A stretch of 64,000 nt of DNA from Actinomyces ruminis (GTDB taxonomy: Bacteria; Actinomycetota; Actinomycetes; Actinomycetales; Actinomycetaceae). The stretch is taken from contig NZ_MTPX02000068.1 of NCBI RefSeq assembly GCF_002154335.2, forward strand, positions 1 through 64,000, in the 5' to 3' direction. The notes under the pieces are model-generated. The model had not been told where the DNA came from, did no database searches, and saw only the letters and a program-made list of their open reading frames with translations. Each line of letters starts with the position of its first letter. Position 1 is the first letter of the stretch. This document shows, piece after piece, positions 54,880 to 64,000 of this stretch. The position numbers and the translations under genes are program-made.

Positions 54880-56081
54880 TCAGGCGTCCGGGAGGTCTCG
54901 TGCCAGACGGGCGGCATAGCGACCGGCCGCCGCCGCGGCCAGGAACGCTGCGGGATCCTGTTCGAGCCCGCGTCCCATGGTGTTCAGACGAGCACCGGTG
55001 TCTCGTTCCACGGTGACCAGTGCCTCATGCAGTCCCGCCACGGACACGTCCACCCGCCGGTGCGTGGCCCCCTGCCGCCGCGGGGCGAACAGGGCTGCGG
55101 CCTGCTCGGCCACCTGCCGCCCGAAGGCGCCTTCCAGGCAAGGGACGACGACGTCCGCGGCCGCCAGGGCCACGCGCCCGTAGGCGGTCAGGGAGTGGTG
55201 GGAGATGCCCCGGTGGCGGGCCCTGCCGTCCGCCTCGGACACGCGCAGACAGGCAACCGGGCGCCCGTCCAGGGCGGCGACGGCGTTGACGGCGTCGCCG
55301 CAGGCCACCCCGGAGAAGCCCCAGGGCGTGTCGGTGCCCAGGTTGCCGGGCCCCTGGGCGACCACAATCACATCCGCGTCCAGCACGTACCGGGCCGCCA
55401 GCAGCCCGTTGTGAATGCTGACGGCCTCCAGATCCCCGCCCCAGGCCTGCCCGACGCTGACGGTGCCGGCCAGCAGCCCCGCCTCCTGCAGGGCGGCGAC
55501 GGTGCGCGAGTAGGGCAGGGGCAGGGCGCCGCCGTCGGTCATCACGTAGACGACGCGCAGCTCGCGCGGCTGCGTCGGCGCGTTCACCGAGTCGCCGTCG
55601 GCCGGCAGCGGGGCGCGCAGCCCCGCCAGGACTGCGGGCAGAGCGGAGTGCAGGTCGGCGATCACCACGGGGCCCCCGCGAGGGTGAGGTCCTCGATCGG
55701 TGCGGACAGCAACGCATGGGCGGGTGTGTCCTGCTCATCAACGCCGGCAACCATGACCTGGTCGGGCATGTAGCGGGCCTTGACCAGGTGTCCGCCCGGA
55801 GCCGGATCCACCGGCAGCAGGCCGGGCCGTGCGGTCACCATGGCGTGCCCGCCGGTGCCCAGACCGCGGGCCAGCGCGGACACCTCCAGCCGCACCCACT
55901 CGCCGGGCTCGGGCAGGCCGGTGACGGATTCGTAGGCGACGGCCCGGCACGGCTCGCCGTCACCGAGCACGACGGCGCCCGATGGGGCCGACACGATCCG
56001 CACCTCGACCTCCGCGCAGCGTCTGCCGGGACGTCCCCAGATCCGCCGCACACCGAGCACGTTCGCGTCACGCCACATCAT
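54880..56081 (-). CDS. DUF3866 family protein (one frame break)
   Basis: About 400 residues after restoring one base near 55668 (GGCCCC-GTGG). The N-terminal half has [12 protein letters not shown] and [15 protein letters not shown]; the C-terminal half has [39 protein letters not shown] and [13 protein letters not shown]. This matches DUF3866, a conserved actinobacterial/Firmicute family of unknown function. It lies upstream of hisE but both have their own promoters. The ATG is at 56081, 67 bp from the divergent pafB. Confidence 0.82.
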
Positions 56082-56087
56082 GTCTTC

Positions 56088-56093
56088 ACCCTA
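56088..56093 (-). promoter_or_regulatory. Leaderless -10 element (DUF3866 gene)
   Basis: TAGGGT on the minus strand ends exactly 6 nt before the ATG at 56081, with no Shine-Dalgarno sequence. Confidence 0.6.
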
Positions 56094-56136
56094 AGCCACC
56101 CGGGTGTCTCGCCAGCGCCGGCGCGGCCGCAGCGCC

Positions 56137-56142
56137 TACGCT
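56137..56142 (+). promoter_or_regulatory. Leaderless -10 element (pafB)
   Basis: TACGCT ends exactly 6 nt before GTG 56149. It lies back to back with the DUF3866 promoter in a 67-bp gap. Confidence 0.6.
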
Positions 56143-56148
56143 GGCGCC

Positions 56149-57134
56149 GTGCCCCAGTCCGCGTCCCGTCCCGACCCGGCCGCCATCCCCGCCGAGGAGC
56201 GGCAGGTCAACCTGCTGTTGGCACTGCGCAACACCGCCATCGGTCTGACGCGCACACAAATCACCCGCACGGTCGCCGGCTATGACATCGACGGCGGCGC
56301 CTCCGCCGAGCGCATGTTCGAGCGCGACAAGGGTGTGCTGCGGGACCTGGGCATCCAGATCACGACCACCGGCCAGGGCGAGGATGCCCGCTACCGCATC
56401 ACCGATGCCGACTACGCCCTGCCCAATCTGACGCTGACTGCCGCGCAGGCCGCCGCCGTCGAACTGGCCGCCTCCGCCTGGCGCAGCGGGGCACTCACCC
56501 CGGCGGCGCGGCACGCACTGACGAAGATGCGGGCGGTCGCCGCGGACACCGCTCCCACGCCGCTTCCGGATCTGAGCATCGACCTCGGCAGTGACGTCTC
56601 CGGTGGGCAGGTGCCCGCCGAGCTGGCCGGCGCTGTCCAGGAGCGGCGGCGCGTGAGCTTTGACTACGCCTCCGCCAGCTCCGGGAAGGTGGGTGCACGC
56701 ATCGTGGAGCCGCACCGGCTGCGCATGAGCGAGGGCGCCTGGTACCTGGATGGCCGGGACCATGCCTCCGGCGAGCAGCGCACGTTCCGGCTGGCCCGCA
56801 TTGTCGGGCCCGTTTCGGTGGTCTCGGCGGCCGGAGCTTCCCGCCTCCTGCCGCGCCCGCCCCCGCCGGGGCGCAGGCGGTGCTCGCCGTTGCGCCCGGC
56901 CGCGCTCTGCAGCTGCGCGCTCGGGCGCACTCCACGGCCCCGGCGCGCCAGCCTGCCGGATGGGACGAGGTCCACGTTACCTACATGGATCGTTTCTCCT
57001 TCGCCGGAACGCTGGCCGCCCTGGCGGACGCGGTCGTGGTGCTGTCTCCGCCCTCGCTGCGCGACGATGTCGCCGCGCATCTGCGGGCGGTGGCCGCCCT
57101 CGCCGGGCCTCCACCGGGACAGGAGGAGGACTGA
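56149..57134 (+). CDS. pafB: WYL-domain transcriptional regulator PafB (one frame break)
   Basis: About 328 residues. A winged-helix N terminus (EERQVNLLLALRNTAIGLT to AERMFERDKGVLRDLGI) is followed by a WYL-type domain where the motif region reads GAWYLDGRDH. One base is missing near 56856. PafB and PafC together activate DNA-damage genes in mycobacteria. pafC starts one base after the pafB stop. pafA and proteasome genes are not in the window. GTG 56149 fits the leaderless box. Confidence 0.88.
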
Positions 57135-57135
57135 C

Positions 57136-58166
57136 ATGGCGCGCCCCAGTTCCACCGACCGGCTGGTGCGGCTGCTCGCCCTGCCCGCCTGGGTGTCCGA
57201 GCACGACGGCGCCACCCTGGCGCAGGCGGCCGCGCACTTCGGTGTCACCGCCCAGACCATCCGCCAGGACGTGGACACCCTGTGGGTCTCCGGCCTGCCC
57301 CGGGGCCTGCCCGACGAACTGGTGGACTTCTCCGCCGAGGCCCTCGAGGCGGGCCGACTCAGCCTGACCGAGCCGCTGGGCCTGGATCGGCCCGTGCGCC
57401 TGTCCCACCGCGAGGCGGTGGCGCTGCTGTTGTCCTTGGGTGTGCTGGCACAGGTACTGGCGGACGATCCCGAGGCCGCGGCCGTCCTCGAGCAAACACG
57501 CGGCGCGCTGCGCCAGTCCCTGGGTGCCTCCAGCGCCGCAGACGCCCCGTCGTCGCCGGAGACTGCCGGAGGGCCGCCCGCAACGGCGGGCGTCCTGCCG
57601 ACCGTGCGCCGGGCGCTGGCCGAGCAACGGCGGTTGCACCTGGTCTACGTCTCCGCCACCGACACCCGCTCCGAACGCGACGTCGATCCCCTTGAGCTGG
57701 TCAGTGACGGCACCCACCTGACACTGCGCGCCTGGTGCCTTACCGCCCGCGCCGAGCGCTCCTTCAGGGTCGACCGCATTCTGCGGGCACAGGCGTTGGA
57801 CATGCCGGCAGCGAACCACCGCGCCCCGCGCCGCGCCCAGCGCACAGCCGCTGTGGAGGCGACGCTGGTGCTGAAACCGAGCGGCCGCTGGCTGGTCGAG
57901 CAGATCCCCTGTGAGGTGTTGCATACCGATCGGATGGCACGCTGCACGTGCGGGTAAAGGGACGGGACCGGGCCTGGCTCGTGGGGTTGGTGCTGTCCGC
58001 TGGCCGGCACCTGCGGTCGGTCGCACCCACCGATCTTGCGCTCGAGGCGGCCGCAGCGGCCCGGCGCGCCCTGAATAACCTGGACAACACGGCCGCCGTA
58101 TACGCCTGTGGTGGAACGCCGACAGACGGATGCGCTCCCGGCGGCGGCGAAACGCTAGACTCGTGA
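57136..58166 (+). CDS. pafC: WYL-domain transcriptional regulator PafC (one frame break)
   Basis: About 343 residues. N-terminal helix-turn-helix AQAAAHFGVTAQTIRQDVDTL, then a WYL domain (HLVYVSATDTRSERDVDPLEL) where LTLRAWCLTARAERSFRVDRI stands for the WYL core. One base is missing near 57936 (ATGG-CACG), restoring the TLHVRVKGRDRAWL end. It acts with PafB. Within the pafB-pafC-tatA-tatC-helicase block it matches the mycobacterial order. Confidence 0.88.
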
Positions 58167-58218
58167 CATACCCCGCGGGCTCATTCTCAGTCGCGAGCCC
58201 GACGAAAGGAGTTGCGTC

Positions 58219-58533
58219 GTGATCAAGCCCACGCACATCGTCGTCCTGCTTGTCGTCGTCCTGCTCATCTTTGGCGCCAACCGGCTGCCCGAGATCGCCG
58301 GCAGCATCGGCAAGTCGATGAAGGTGTTCAAGAAGGAGGTCAAGGAGCTTCGCGAAGACGAGGAGACCCCCGTCGCGCAGCAGCCCCCGGCCCAGATTCC
58401 GCAGCAGCCGCAGCAGGGCACCTACTACACCCAGCCGACCCAGGCGGGCCAGACCGCCCCGCAGACGGCGCCCCAGCAGCCGGCCGCCCCGCAGCAGCCG
58501 CAGCCGTACACGGACGGCACCGTCCAGCAGTGA
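58219..58533 (+). CDS. tatA: Twin-arginine translocase subunit TatA
   Basis: 104 residues: one N-terminal membrane helix (THIVVLLVVVLLIFGANRLP), then the amphipathic helix LPEIAGSIGKSMKVFKKEVK and a Gln/Pro-rich tail. It forms the translocation pore for folded proteins. GAAAGGAG precedes GTG 58219. The Tat-type signal of ribY makes RibY a likely client. The frame is intact. Confidence 0.94.
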   Translation: MIKPTHIVVLLVVVLLIFGANRLPEIAGSIGKSMKVFKKEVKELREDEETPVAQQPPAQIPQQPQQGTYYTQPTQAGQTAPQTAPQQPAAPQQPQPYTDGTVQQ

Positions 58534-58654
58534 TGTCCTGGCTCGTGGCGTCGTGGATGCGCCGCGGGCCGAGCGCCGTCACTACCTCGTCGCAGGGACC
58601 GGGACCGCCCGGTCCCGCGCGCGTATAACCACCAGCACTCGGGAGGAGTAGAAC

Positions 58655-59500
58655 GTGCCGCATATGCCCAAGCTGCCCGGCCGCAGGCGCAAGGAGAACC
58701 CCGAGGCGATCATGTCGATCGGGGATCACCTGCGGGAGTTGCGCAACCGCCTGTTCATCTCCGCGATCGGCATTACCGTGATGGCCGTCGTCGGCTATTT
58801 CCTCTCCGACAAGGCCTACCAGTTCATCACCTATCCGGTCGAGGCTGCCAACGCCGAGGGCGCCAACCTCAACGTCAACTTCTCCACGCTACTGTCCTCC
58901 TTCGACATGCGGATGCGCATCTCCATCTGGATCGGCGTGCTGCTGTCCTCGCCGCTGTGGATCTACGAGTTCTTCGCCTACGTGGGCCCGGGCATGACTC
59001 GCAAGGAGAAGGCCTACACCTGGGTCTTCGGCGTGGTCGGACTCCTGCTGTTTGCCGCTGGCTGCGCCCTGGGCATATGGGTGATGCCGCGGGCCGTGCG
59101 CATCCTGACGTCGTTCATCCCCCACAGCACTTCCGCCGCCGGCATTATGGACGTCTCGACCTACCTGTCCTTCATGCTGCGACTGGTGCTGGCCTTCGGC
59201 ATCGCGTTCCTGCTGCCGGAGGTCATGGTGGCCCTTAACCGGCTGGGGGTAATGAAGGGCCGCACCATGCTCAAGGGCTGGCGCTGGGCGGTGGTCGGCA
59301 TCTTCACCTTCATGGCCTTCGCCAACCCGCTGCCGGACCCCTGGTCAATGATCTTCATGGCCATTCCCATCACCGGCCTGTACTTCCTGGCCTGCTACAT
59401 CTCCATCCGGCACGACAAGCACGTCGCCAAGCGCCGTGCCGAAGAGGACGCCGCCCTGGACGCGGCCTTAGCCGAGAACTCCTCCGTCACCACCGTCTGA
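58655..59500 (+). CDS. tatC: Twin-arginine translocase subunit TatC
   Basis: 281 residues with six predicted membrane helices. The TatC N-terminal motif SIGDHLRELRNRLF and the conserved SSPLWIYEFFAYVGPGMTRKEK bind twin-arginine signal peptides; a later Pro-rich ANPLPDPWS is also conserved. GGGAGGAG precedes GTG 58655. The frame is intact. Confidence 0.95.
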   Translation: MPHMPKLPGRRRKENPEAIMSIGDHLRELRNRLFISAIGITVMAVVGYFLSDKAYQFITYPVEAANAEGANLNVNFSTLLSSFDMRMRISIWIGVLLSSPLWIYEFFAYVGPGMTRKEKAYTWVFGVVGLLLFAAGCALGIWVMPRAVRILTSFIPHSTSAAGIMDVSTYLSFMLRLVLAFGIAFLLPEVMVALNRLGVMKGRTMLKGWRWAVVGIFTFMAFANPLPDPWSMIFMAIPITGLYFLACYISIRHDKHVAKRRAEEDAALDAALAENSSVTTV

Positions 59501-59568
59501 GAGGCACATCCGCCCTCCACCGGTACGCCGCCCGCCGCTGGCGGTGCGAATCGGTGGCGGGCCGCGCA

Positions 59569-59574
59569 TAGGGT
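59569..59574 (+). promoter_or_regulatory. Leaderless -10 element (helicase)
   Basis: TAGGGT ends exactly 6 nt before ATG 59581; no Shine-Dalgarno sequence. The helicase could be expressed apart from tatAC. Confidence 0.6.
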
Positions 59575-59580
59575 TACCCC

Positions 59581-62536
59581 ATGAGCTCGCCCGCCGAACG
59601 TTACGCCGCCGCACGCCGTCGCCAGGCGGAGTCGCGCACCGAGCTCGCCCGCTTCGCCGCGACCTACGACTTCCCCTTCGACGACTTCCAGAACGACGCC
59701 TGCCGAGCCCTCGAGGCCGGCGAGGGCGTGCTGGTGGCCGCACCCACCGGCGCCGGCAAGACCGTGGTGGGAGAGTTCGCCGTCCACCTGGCGCTGGCCC
59801 AGGGGCTCAAGACCTTCTACACCACCCCGATCAAGGCGCTTTCAAATCAGAAGTATGTGGACCTGGTAGCGCGTCACGGAGCCGACCGGGTGGGCCTGCT
59901 GACCGGGGACACCTCCATCAACCCACACGCCGACGTGGTCGTCATGACCACTGAGGTCCTGCGCAACATGCTCTACTCCGGCTCCCGCGACCTGGACCGG
60001 CTCGGCTATGTGGTCATGGACGAGGTTCACTACTTGGCGGACCGCTTCCGCGGCCCCGTGTGGGAGGAGGTGATCATTCACCTCGCCCCGGAGGTACAGG
60101 TGGTGTCGCTGTCCGCCACGGTGTCTAACGCCGAGGAGTTCGGGGACTGGCTCGGGCAGGTACGGGGCCGCACCACCGTGGTGGTCTCCGAGCACCGGCC
60201 GGTGCCGCTGACTCAGCACATGCTGGTGGGACGTCGACTGCTGCCCCTGTACTCGGCACGGATGCAGCCCAGCGCTGATGCCGAATCAGCCGCGGGGGAG
60301 GCCGGCTATCCGCTCAGCCGCCATTGAACCCCGACCTGTTGCGGGCGGTGCGGGATGCACGCCGCGCCGCGGCAGGAGAGGACCGTCAAGGCGGCTACGA
60401 ACGCCGGGACGGGCGCAGGGCAGGTTCCGGACGCGGTGGCCGCTGGTCGCGCCACGCCGGCGGTAGGCCCCGTCCACCGCGCCGCGGCGAGGGCGGTGCC
60501 CGCACCGCCCGCCTGCGCCCGCCCGCACGCGGCACCGTCATCGGCGCCCTGCAACGCGCTGACCTGCTGCCGGCAATCGTGTTCGTTTTCTCCCGTGCCG
60601 GCTGCGAGAGCGCGGTGCGTGAGGCGATCTCCCGCGGCGTGGACCTTACCACCCCGGACGAAGCCCGCCGCATCCGGGAGATCATCGACCGGCGCACGGC
60701 GGATATCCCCACCGCCGACCTGGGCGTGCTCGGCTTCCACGCCTGGGCCCATGCGCTGAGCCGGGGCGTGGCGGCGCACCACGCCGGCCTGCTGCCGGTG
60801 TTCAAGGAGACCGTCGAGGAGCTTTTCGCCGCCAACCTGGTCAAGGTCGTCTACGCGACCGAGACCCTGGCGCTGGGCATCAACATGCCCGCCCGCACGG
60901 TGGTGCTGGAGTCTCTGCGCAAGTGGAATGGCTCGGCGCACGTGACCCTGACGCCGGGGGAGTACACGCAGCTGACCGGCCGCGCGGGCAGGCGCGGTAT
61001 CGACGTCGAGGGGCACGCCGTGGTTTTGGCCACCGACGACGCCGAGCCCGCCTTTGTCGCCTCCCTCGCCTCCCGCCGCACCTACCGCTGGTATCGGCCT
61101 TCCGTCCCACCTACAACATGGCCGTCAATCTGCTGGAGCGCCTGCCGCGTGAACGCGCCCGGGAGGTGTTGGAGTCCTCCTTCGCCCAGTTCCAGGCCGA
61201 CCGGGGCGTGGTGGAACTGGCCGCCGAAATCCGCCGCAAGCGCCGGCACCTGGACACGCTGGAGCAGCAGATGGCCTGCCACCTGGGTGACTTCGGCGAG
61301 TACGCCCTGCTGCGCCGTCGCATCGCCGATGCCGAGGCCGATCAGTCCCGCGCAAACCGGGCCGCACGCCGCAGCGAGGCGAGCCGCTCCATGGGGGCGC
61401 TGGCGCGCGGTGACGTGGTCCTGTATCGCGCCGGCCGGCGCCACCGGCACGGCGTCGTCGTCGCCCAACATGCCGCGAGCTCCGGGGAGCCGTACCTGAC
61501 GGTGGTCGGCGAGGACAAGCGGGTGCACACCCTTACTCCCGAGAGCACACCCGATGGCGTCAACCGGGTTGGTTCACTGCCGGTTCCGGAGGACCTTGAC
61601 GCCCGCCGCCCGCACCAGCGGGACCGTCTGGCCGAACGACTGCTTGAGGCGCTGCGCGCCGGTGCCCTGGACGCCTCCACCGCGCGCGGTTCCCGCCGGG
61701 GCCGCCGCCACGACGCCGACACCGCCTCCCGCTTGGAGCAGCTGCGCCACCGGTTGCGCGCCCACCCCTGTCACGCCTGCCCTCAACGCGAGGAGCACGC
61801 CCGCGTGGGCCGCCGCTGGGTGCGTGCACGCGAGGAGTTGGACCGGTTGCAGTCTCGAGTGGATCGGCGCACCGGCACGATTGCCCGCCAGTTCGATGCC
61901 GTGTGCCGGGTGCTGTTGGAACTCGGCTACCTGGTTCCGGCCGAGGCGGACCGGCCCGAGGGCGAGCTACGGGTCACGGCCGCCGGCAGGATGCTTGCGC
62001 GCGTGTACGCCGAGCGGGACCTGCTGGTGGCCGAGTGCCTGCGGCAGGGCCTGTGGGACGACCTGAGCCCGGCGGAGCTGGCCGGGGCAGTGTCGGCCTG
62101 CGTGTACGAACCCCGAATGGCGGCCGCCTCACTCGGTCTGCCGACGGCGCCCGGATCCCGCCTGGGGGAGGTGCTGCGCCAAGAGCTGTCCGTCTCCCGG
62201 CATATCAGCAACCTGGAGGCGCTGGAGCGGGTGGAACCCTCCACCGGCGCCGAGCCCGCCGTGGCCGGGGCGGTGCGGGAGTGGGCCGACGGCGCCGATC
62301 TGACCGCCATCTTGACCGAATCGGACCTTACCGCCGGAGACTTCGTGCGCTGGTGCAAACAGCTGCTGGATGTGCTGGGGCAGCTGGCTACGCTCAGCAC
62401 CGCCGCGGGGGAGCGGCCCCGGTTGGCCGACCCCGCCGGGCGGTCGAGTCTGGCCAATCTGAATCGGTTGGCCATGACCGCAGCCGAGGCCTGCCTCGAC
62501 GTCAATAGGGGAGTGGTCGGTTGGTCCTCCGTATGA
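59581..62536 (+). CDS. helY: DEVH-box RNA helicase, Mtr4/Ski2-like (HelY type), two frame breaks
   Basis: About 985 residues. Motif I APTGAGKT at residues 54-61, motif II DEVH near 143, motif III SLSATVSNAEEF, motif VI QLTGRAGRRGID, then an Mtr4-like arch/DSHCT C-terminal region (MLARVYAERDLLVAECLRQGL and FVRWCKQLLDVLGQLA). An Arg/Gly-rich insert (about residues 265-310) precedes RADLLPAIVFVFSRAGCE. Bases are missing near 60322 (CGC-CATTG) and 61091 (TACC-GCTG). It probably acts in RNA processing or turnover. The stop overlaps lnt (ATGA). Confidence 0.9.
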
Positions 62537-64000
62537 AACTCACGCGGCGTCTGACCCCACTGCTGACCTGCGCCTGCGCCGGCCTGGGGGTGTGGGCGGC
62601 CTTCCCGCCGTTGAACGCGTGGTGGGCGGCCCCGCTCGGGCTGGCCCTGCTGGCGGCGTTACTGCGCGGCCGCGGCCCCTGGGCGGGGGCGGGCCTCGGG
62701 CTGGTGTTCGGCGTCGCCCTGTTCACGCCGCTGCTGCACTTCACGGCGGTGGCCATGGGCAACCCGGTCGGCTGGGTGGCGCTGACGGCGGTGGAATCGC
62801 TCTACCTGGCTGCCTTCGGCGCTGCCTGGGCACTGGTCGGGCGGATCAGCCGCCTGGAGCGTCCCGGCGCCAGCACCGTGTTGGCGCGTATGGCCGCCTT
62901 CACCGTGCTCTGGTGCGGGGTGGAGGAGCTGCGCTCGTCCTGGCCCTGGGGCGGTTTCCCCTTTGGCCGGCTCGCCTTCGCCATGGCGGACGCCCCGATG
63001 CTGCCCTTCGCCGCCTACGGCGGCACCGTTGGACTGACCGCGCTGGTGGCCTTCGCGGGGGCCGGCATTGCCGAGGCCGGCCGCGCGCTCGCGCGGCGCC
63101 GTGCCCTCGACGCACTGGTGGCCATCGCCTTGGCGGGCATGGTCGTCGTCGCTCCGATACTGCTGCCGGTGGACGGCGCCGCCCAGGACGGCACGCTGCG
63201 GGTGGCTGCGGTGCAGGGCAATGTGGCCGAGGAGTTCGAGGACGCTTTCAACCGGGCGCTGGAGGTGACCGGCAACCACGCCGAGGCGACCCGCGCCCTG
63301 GCCGAGGAGGTCGGGTGGGGCACCCTCGACGTGGTGATCTGGCCGGAGAACGCCGCCGACCTGGATCCGCGCACCACCCCTGCGTCGGCGGCGCTGGTGG
63401 AGACGGCCGCCCAGGCCGTCGGGGCACCGATCCTGGTGGGGGCCATGTCCTACGCGGACTCCGTGCGCTACAACGACATGGTGGTGTGGACGCCCGGCGT
63501 GGGGGCGGGGGAGTACTACCGCAAGCACCACCCGGTGCCCTTCGCCGAGTACATTCCCCTGCGCGAGCAGCTGCGCCACCTGACCGACCAGGTGGACCGC
63601 ATCGGCACCGACCTGGCTCCGGGCACGGGCCCGCAGACGCTCACCGTTCACGCCGCCGCGCAGGACCGGGACGTCACGCTCGCCATGGGTATCTGCTTCG
63701 AGGTCGCCTACGAAGACACGCTGCGGACTGGCATTGAGCAGGGCGGCGAGGTGATCGTCATCCCCACCAACAATGCGAGCTTCCTGCACTCCTCCGAGGC
63801 TGAGCAGCAGTTGGCGCAGGGGCGGGTCCAGGCGGTCGTACACGGACGCGCCCTGGTGCAGGTATCCACCGTCGGGGTGACCGCGATCATCAACCCCGGG
63901 GCGTCGTCGAGCAGCGCGCGCAGCCCTATACGCAGGCCTCGCTGGTGGCGGACGTACACTGCGTACCTCCGTCACCGTTGCCGACCGGCTCGGCGCCTTA
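62533..64000 (+). CDS. lnt: Apolipoprotein N-acyltransferase, 3'-truncated by window end (frame breaks near the end)
   Basis: The visible ~490 residues have an N-terminal membrane part (several hydrophobic segments from TPLLTCACAGLGVWA on) and a C-terminal nitrilase domain. The Glu of the Glu-Lys-Cys triad is in VVIWPENAAD, the Lys in YRKHHPVPFAEYIP and the Cys in MGICFEVAYED. Bases are missing near 63898 and 63957, and the gene runs off the window. It adds a third acyl chain to lipoproteins such as RibY. ATG 62533 overlaps the helicase stop. Confidence 0.88.
   Translation, partial: MKLTRRLTPLLTCACAGLGVWAAFPPLNAWWAAPLGLALLAALLRGRGPWAGAGLGLVFGVALFTPLLHFTAVAMGNPVGWVALTAVESLYLAAFGAAWALVGRISRLERPGASTVLARMAAFTVLWCGVEELRSSWPWGGFPFGRLAFAMADAPMLPFAAYGGTVGLTALVAFAGAGIAEAGRALARRRALDALVAIALAGMVVVAPILLPVDGAAQDGTLRVAAVQGNVAEEFEDAFNRALEVTGNHAEATRALAEEVGWGTLDVVIWPENAADLDPRTTPASAALVETAAQAVGAPILVGAMSYADSVRYNDMVVWTPGVGAGEYYRKHHPVPFAEYIPLREQLRHLTDQVDRIGTDLAPGTGPQTLTVHAAAQDRDVTLAMGICFEVAYEDTLRTGIEQGGEVIVIPTNNASFLHSSEAEQQLAQGRVQAVVHGRALVQVSTVGVTAIINPGASSSSARSPIRRPRWWRTYTAYLRHRCRPARRL

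Overview
The window is a very GC-rich, gene-dense bacterial chromosome segment. The closest fit is an actinobacterium of the Actinomyces group. Supporting signs are a single giant type I fatty acid synthase next to an acyl-CoA carboxylase and holo-ACP synthase; the block pafB-pafC-tatA-tatC-helY, which has the same order in mycobacteria; a long-form HisG behind HisE; a PriA without a helicase core; and many leaderless promoters. The genus is an inference, because no rRNA is present.

Layout. 1-7 kb: a sugar-acid or pentose-phosphate catabolic cluster (4-epimerase fragment, MFS transporter, PfkB kinase, 3-epimerase, decarboxylase, PTE-like lactonase) with a divergent SorC-type regulator. 7-8.5 kb: small accessory genes. 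8.8-17.3 kb: the pyrimidine operon pyrR-pyrB-pyrC-carA-carB-pyrF behind a PyrR-type leader. 17.3-28.3 kb: housekeeping genes gmk, rpoZ, coaBC, a cyclopropane-synthase-like methyltransferase, metK, priA, a HAD phosphatase, fmt, rsmB and rpe. 28.6-41.6 kb: the lipid operon (biotin carboxylase/BCCP, carboxyltransferase, fas), ended by a strong hairpin. 41.6-42.5 kb: a long non-coding stretch with an array of about 20-bp units in both orientations. 42.5-47.3 kb: GNAT-acpS, dhaKLM and a PutP-like symporter. 47.3-50 kb: a MEMO1-AMMECR1 fusion plus its radical SAM partner. 50-53.5 kb: a Fic protein, then an FMN riboswitch with riboflavin-type ABC transporter genes. 53.6-56.1 kb, minus strand: a DUF3866 protein, hisE and hisG. 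56.1-64 kb: pafB, pafC, tatA, tatC, a Mtr4/HelY-like helicase and a truncated lnt.

One technical fact colours the annotation. About 26 genes, including essential ones such as metK, gmk, carB, accC and fas, carry interrupted frames that are all restored by adding one base at a time. Almost all missing bases are G or C beside GCC/GGC. I read this as a deletion-biased sequence error and annotate these genes as single CDSs spanning the breaks. Protein lengths given for them assume the missing bases are restored.

Two patterns cut across the genes. First, nine start codons have TANNNT exactly six bases upstream and no convincing Shine-Dalgarno sequence, which marks leaderless genes. Second, short arrays of 18-21-bp units with a core near GGYACKAAC occur in at least five intergenic spots.
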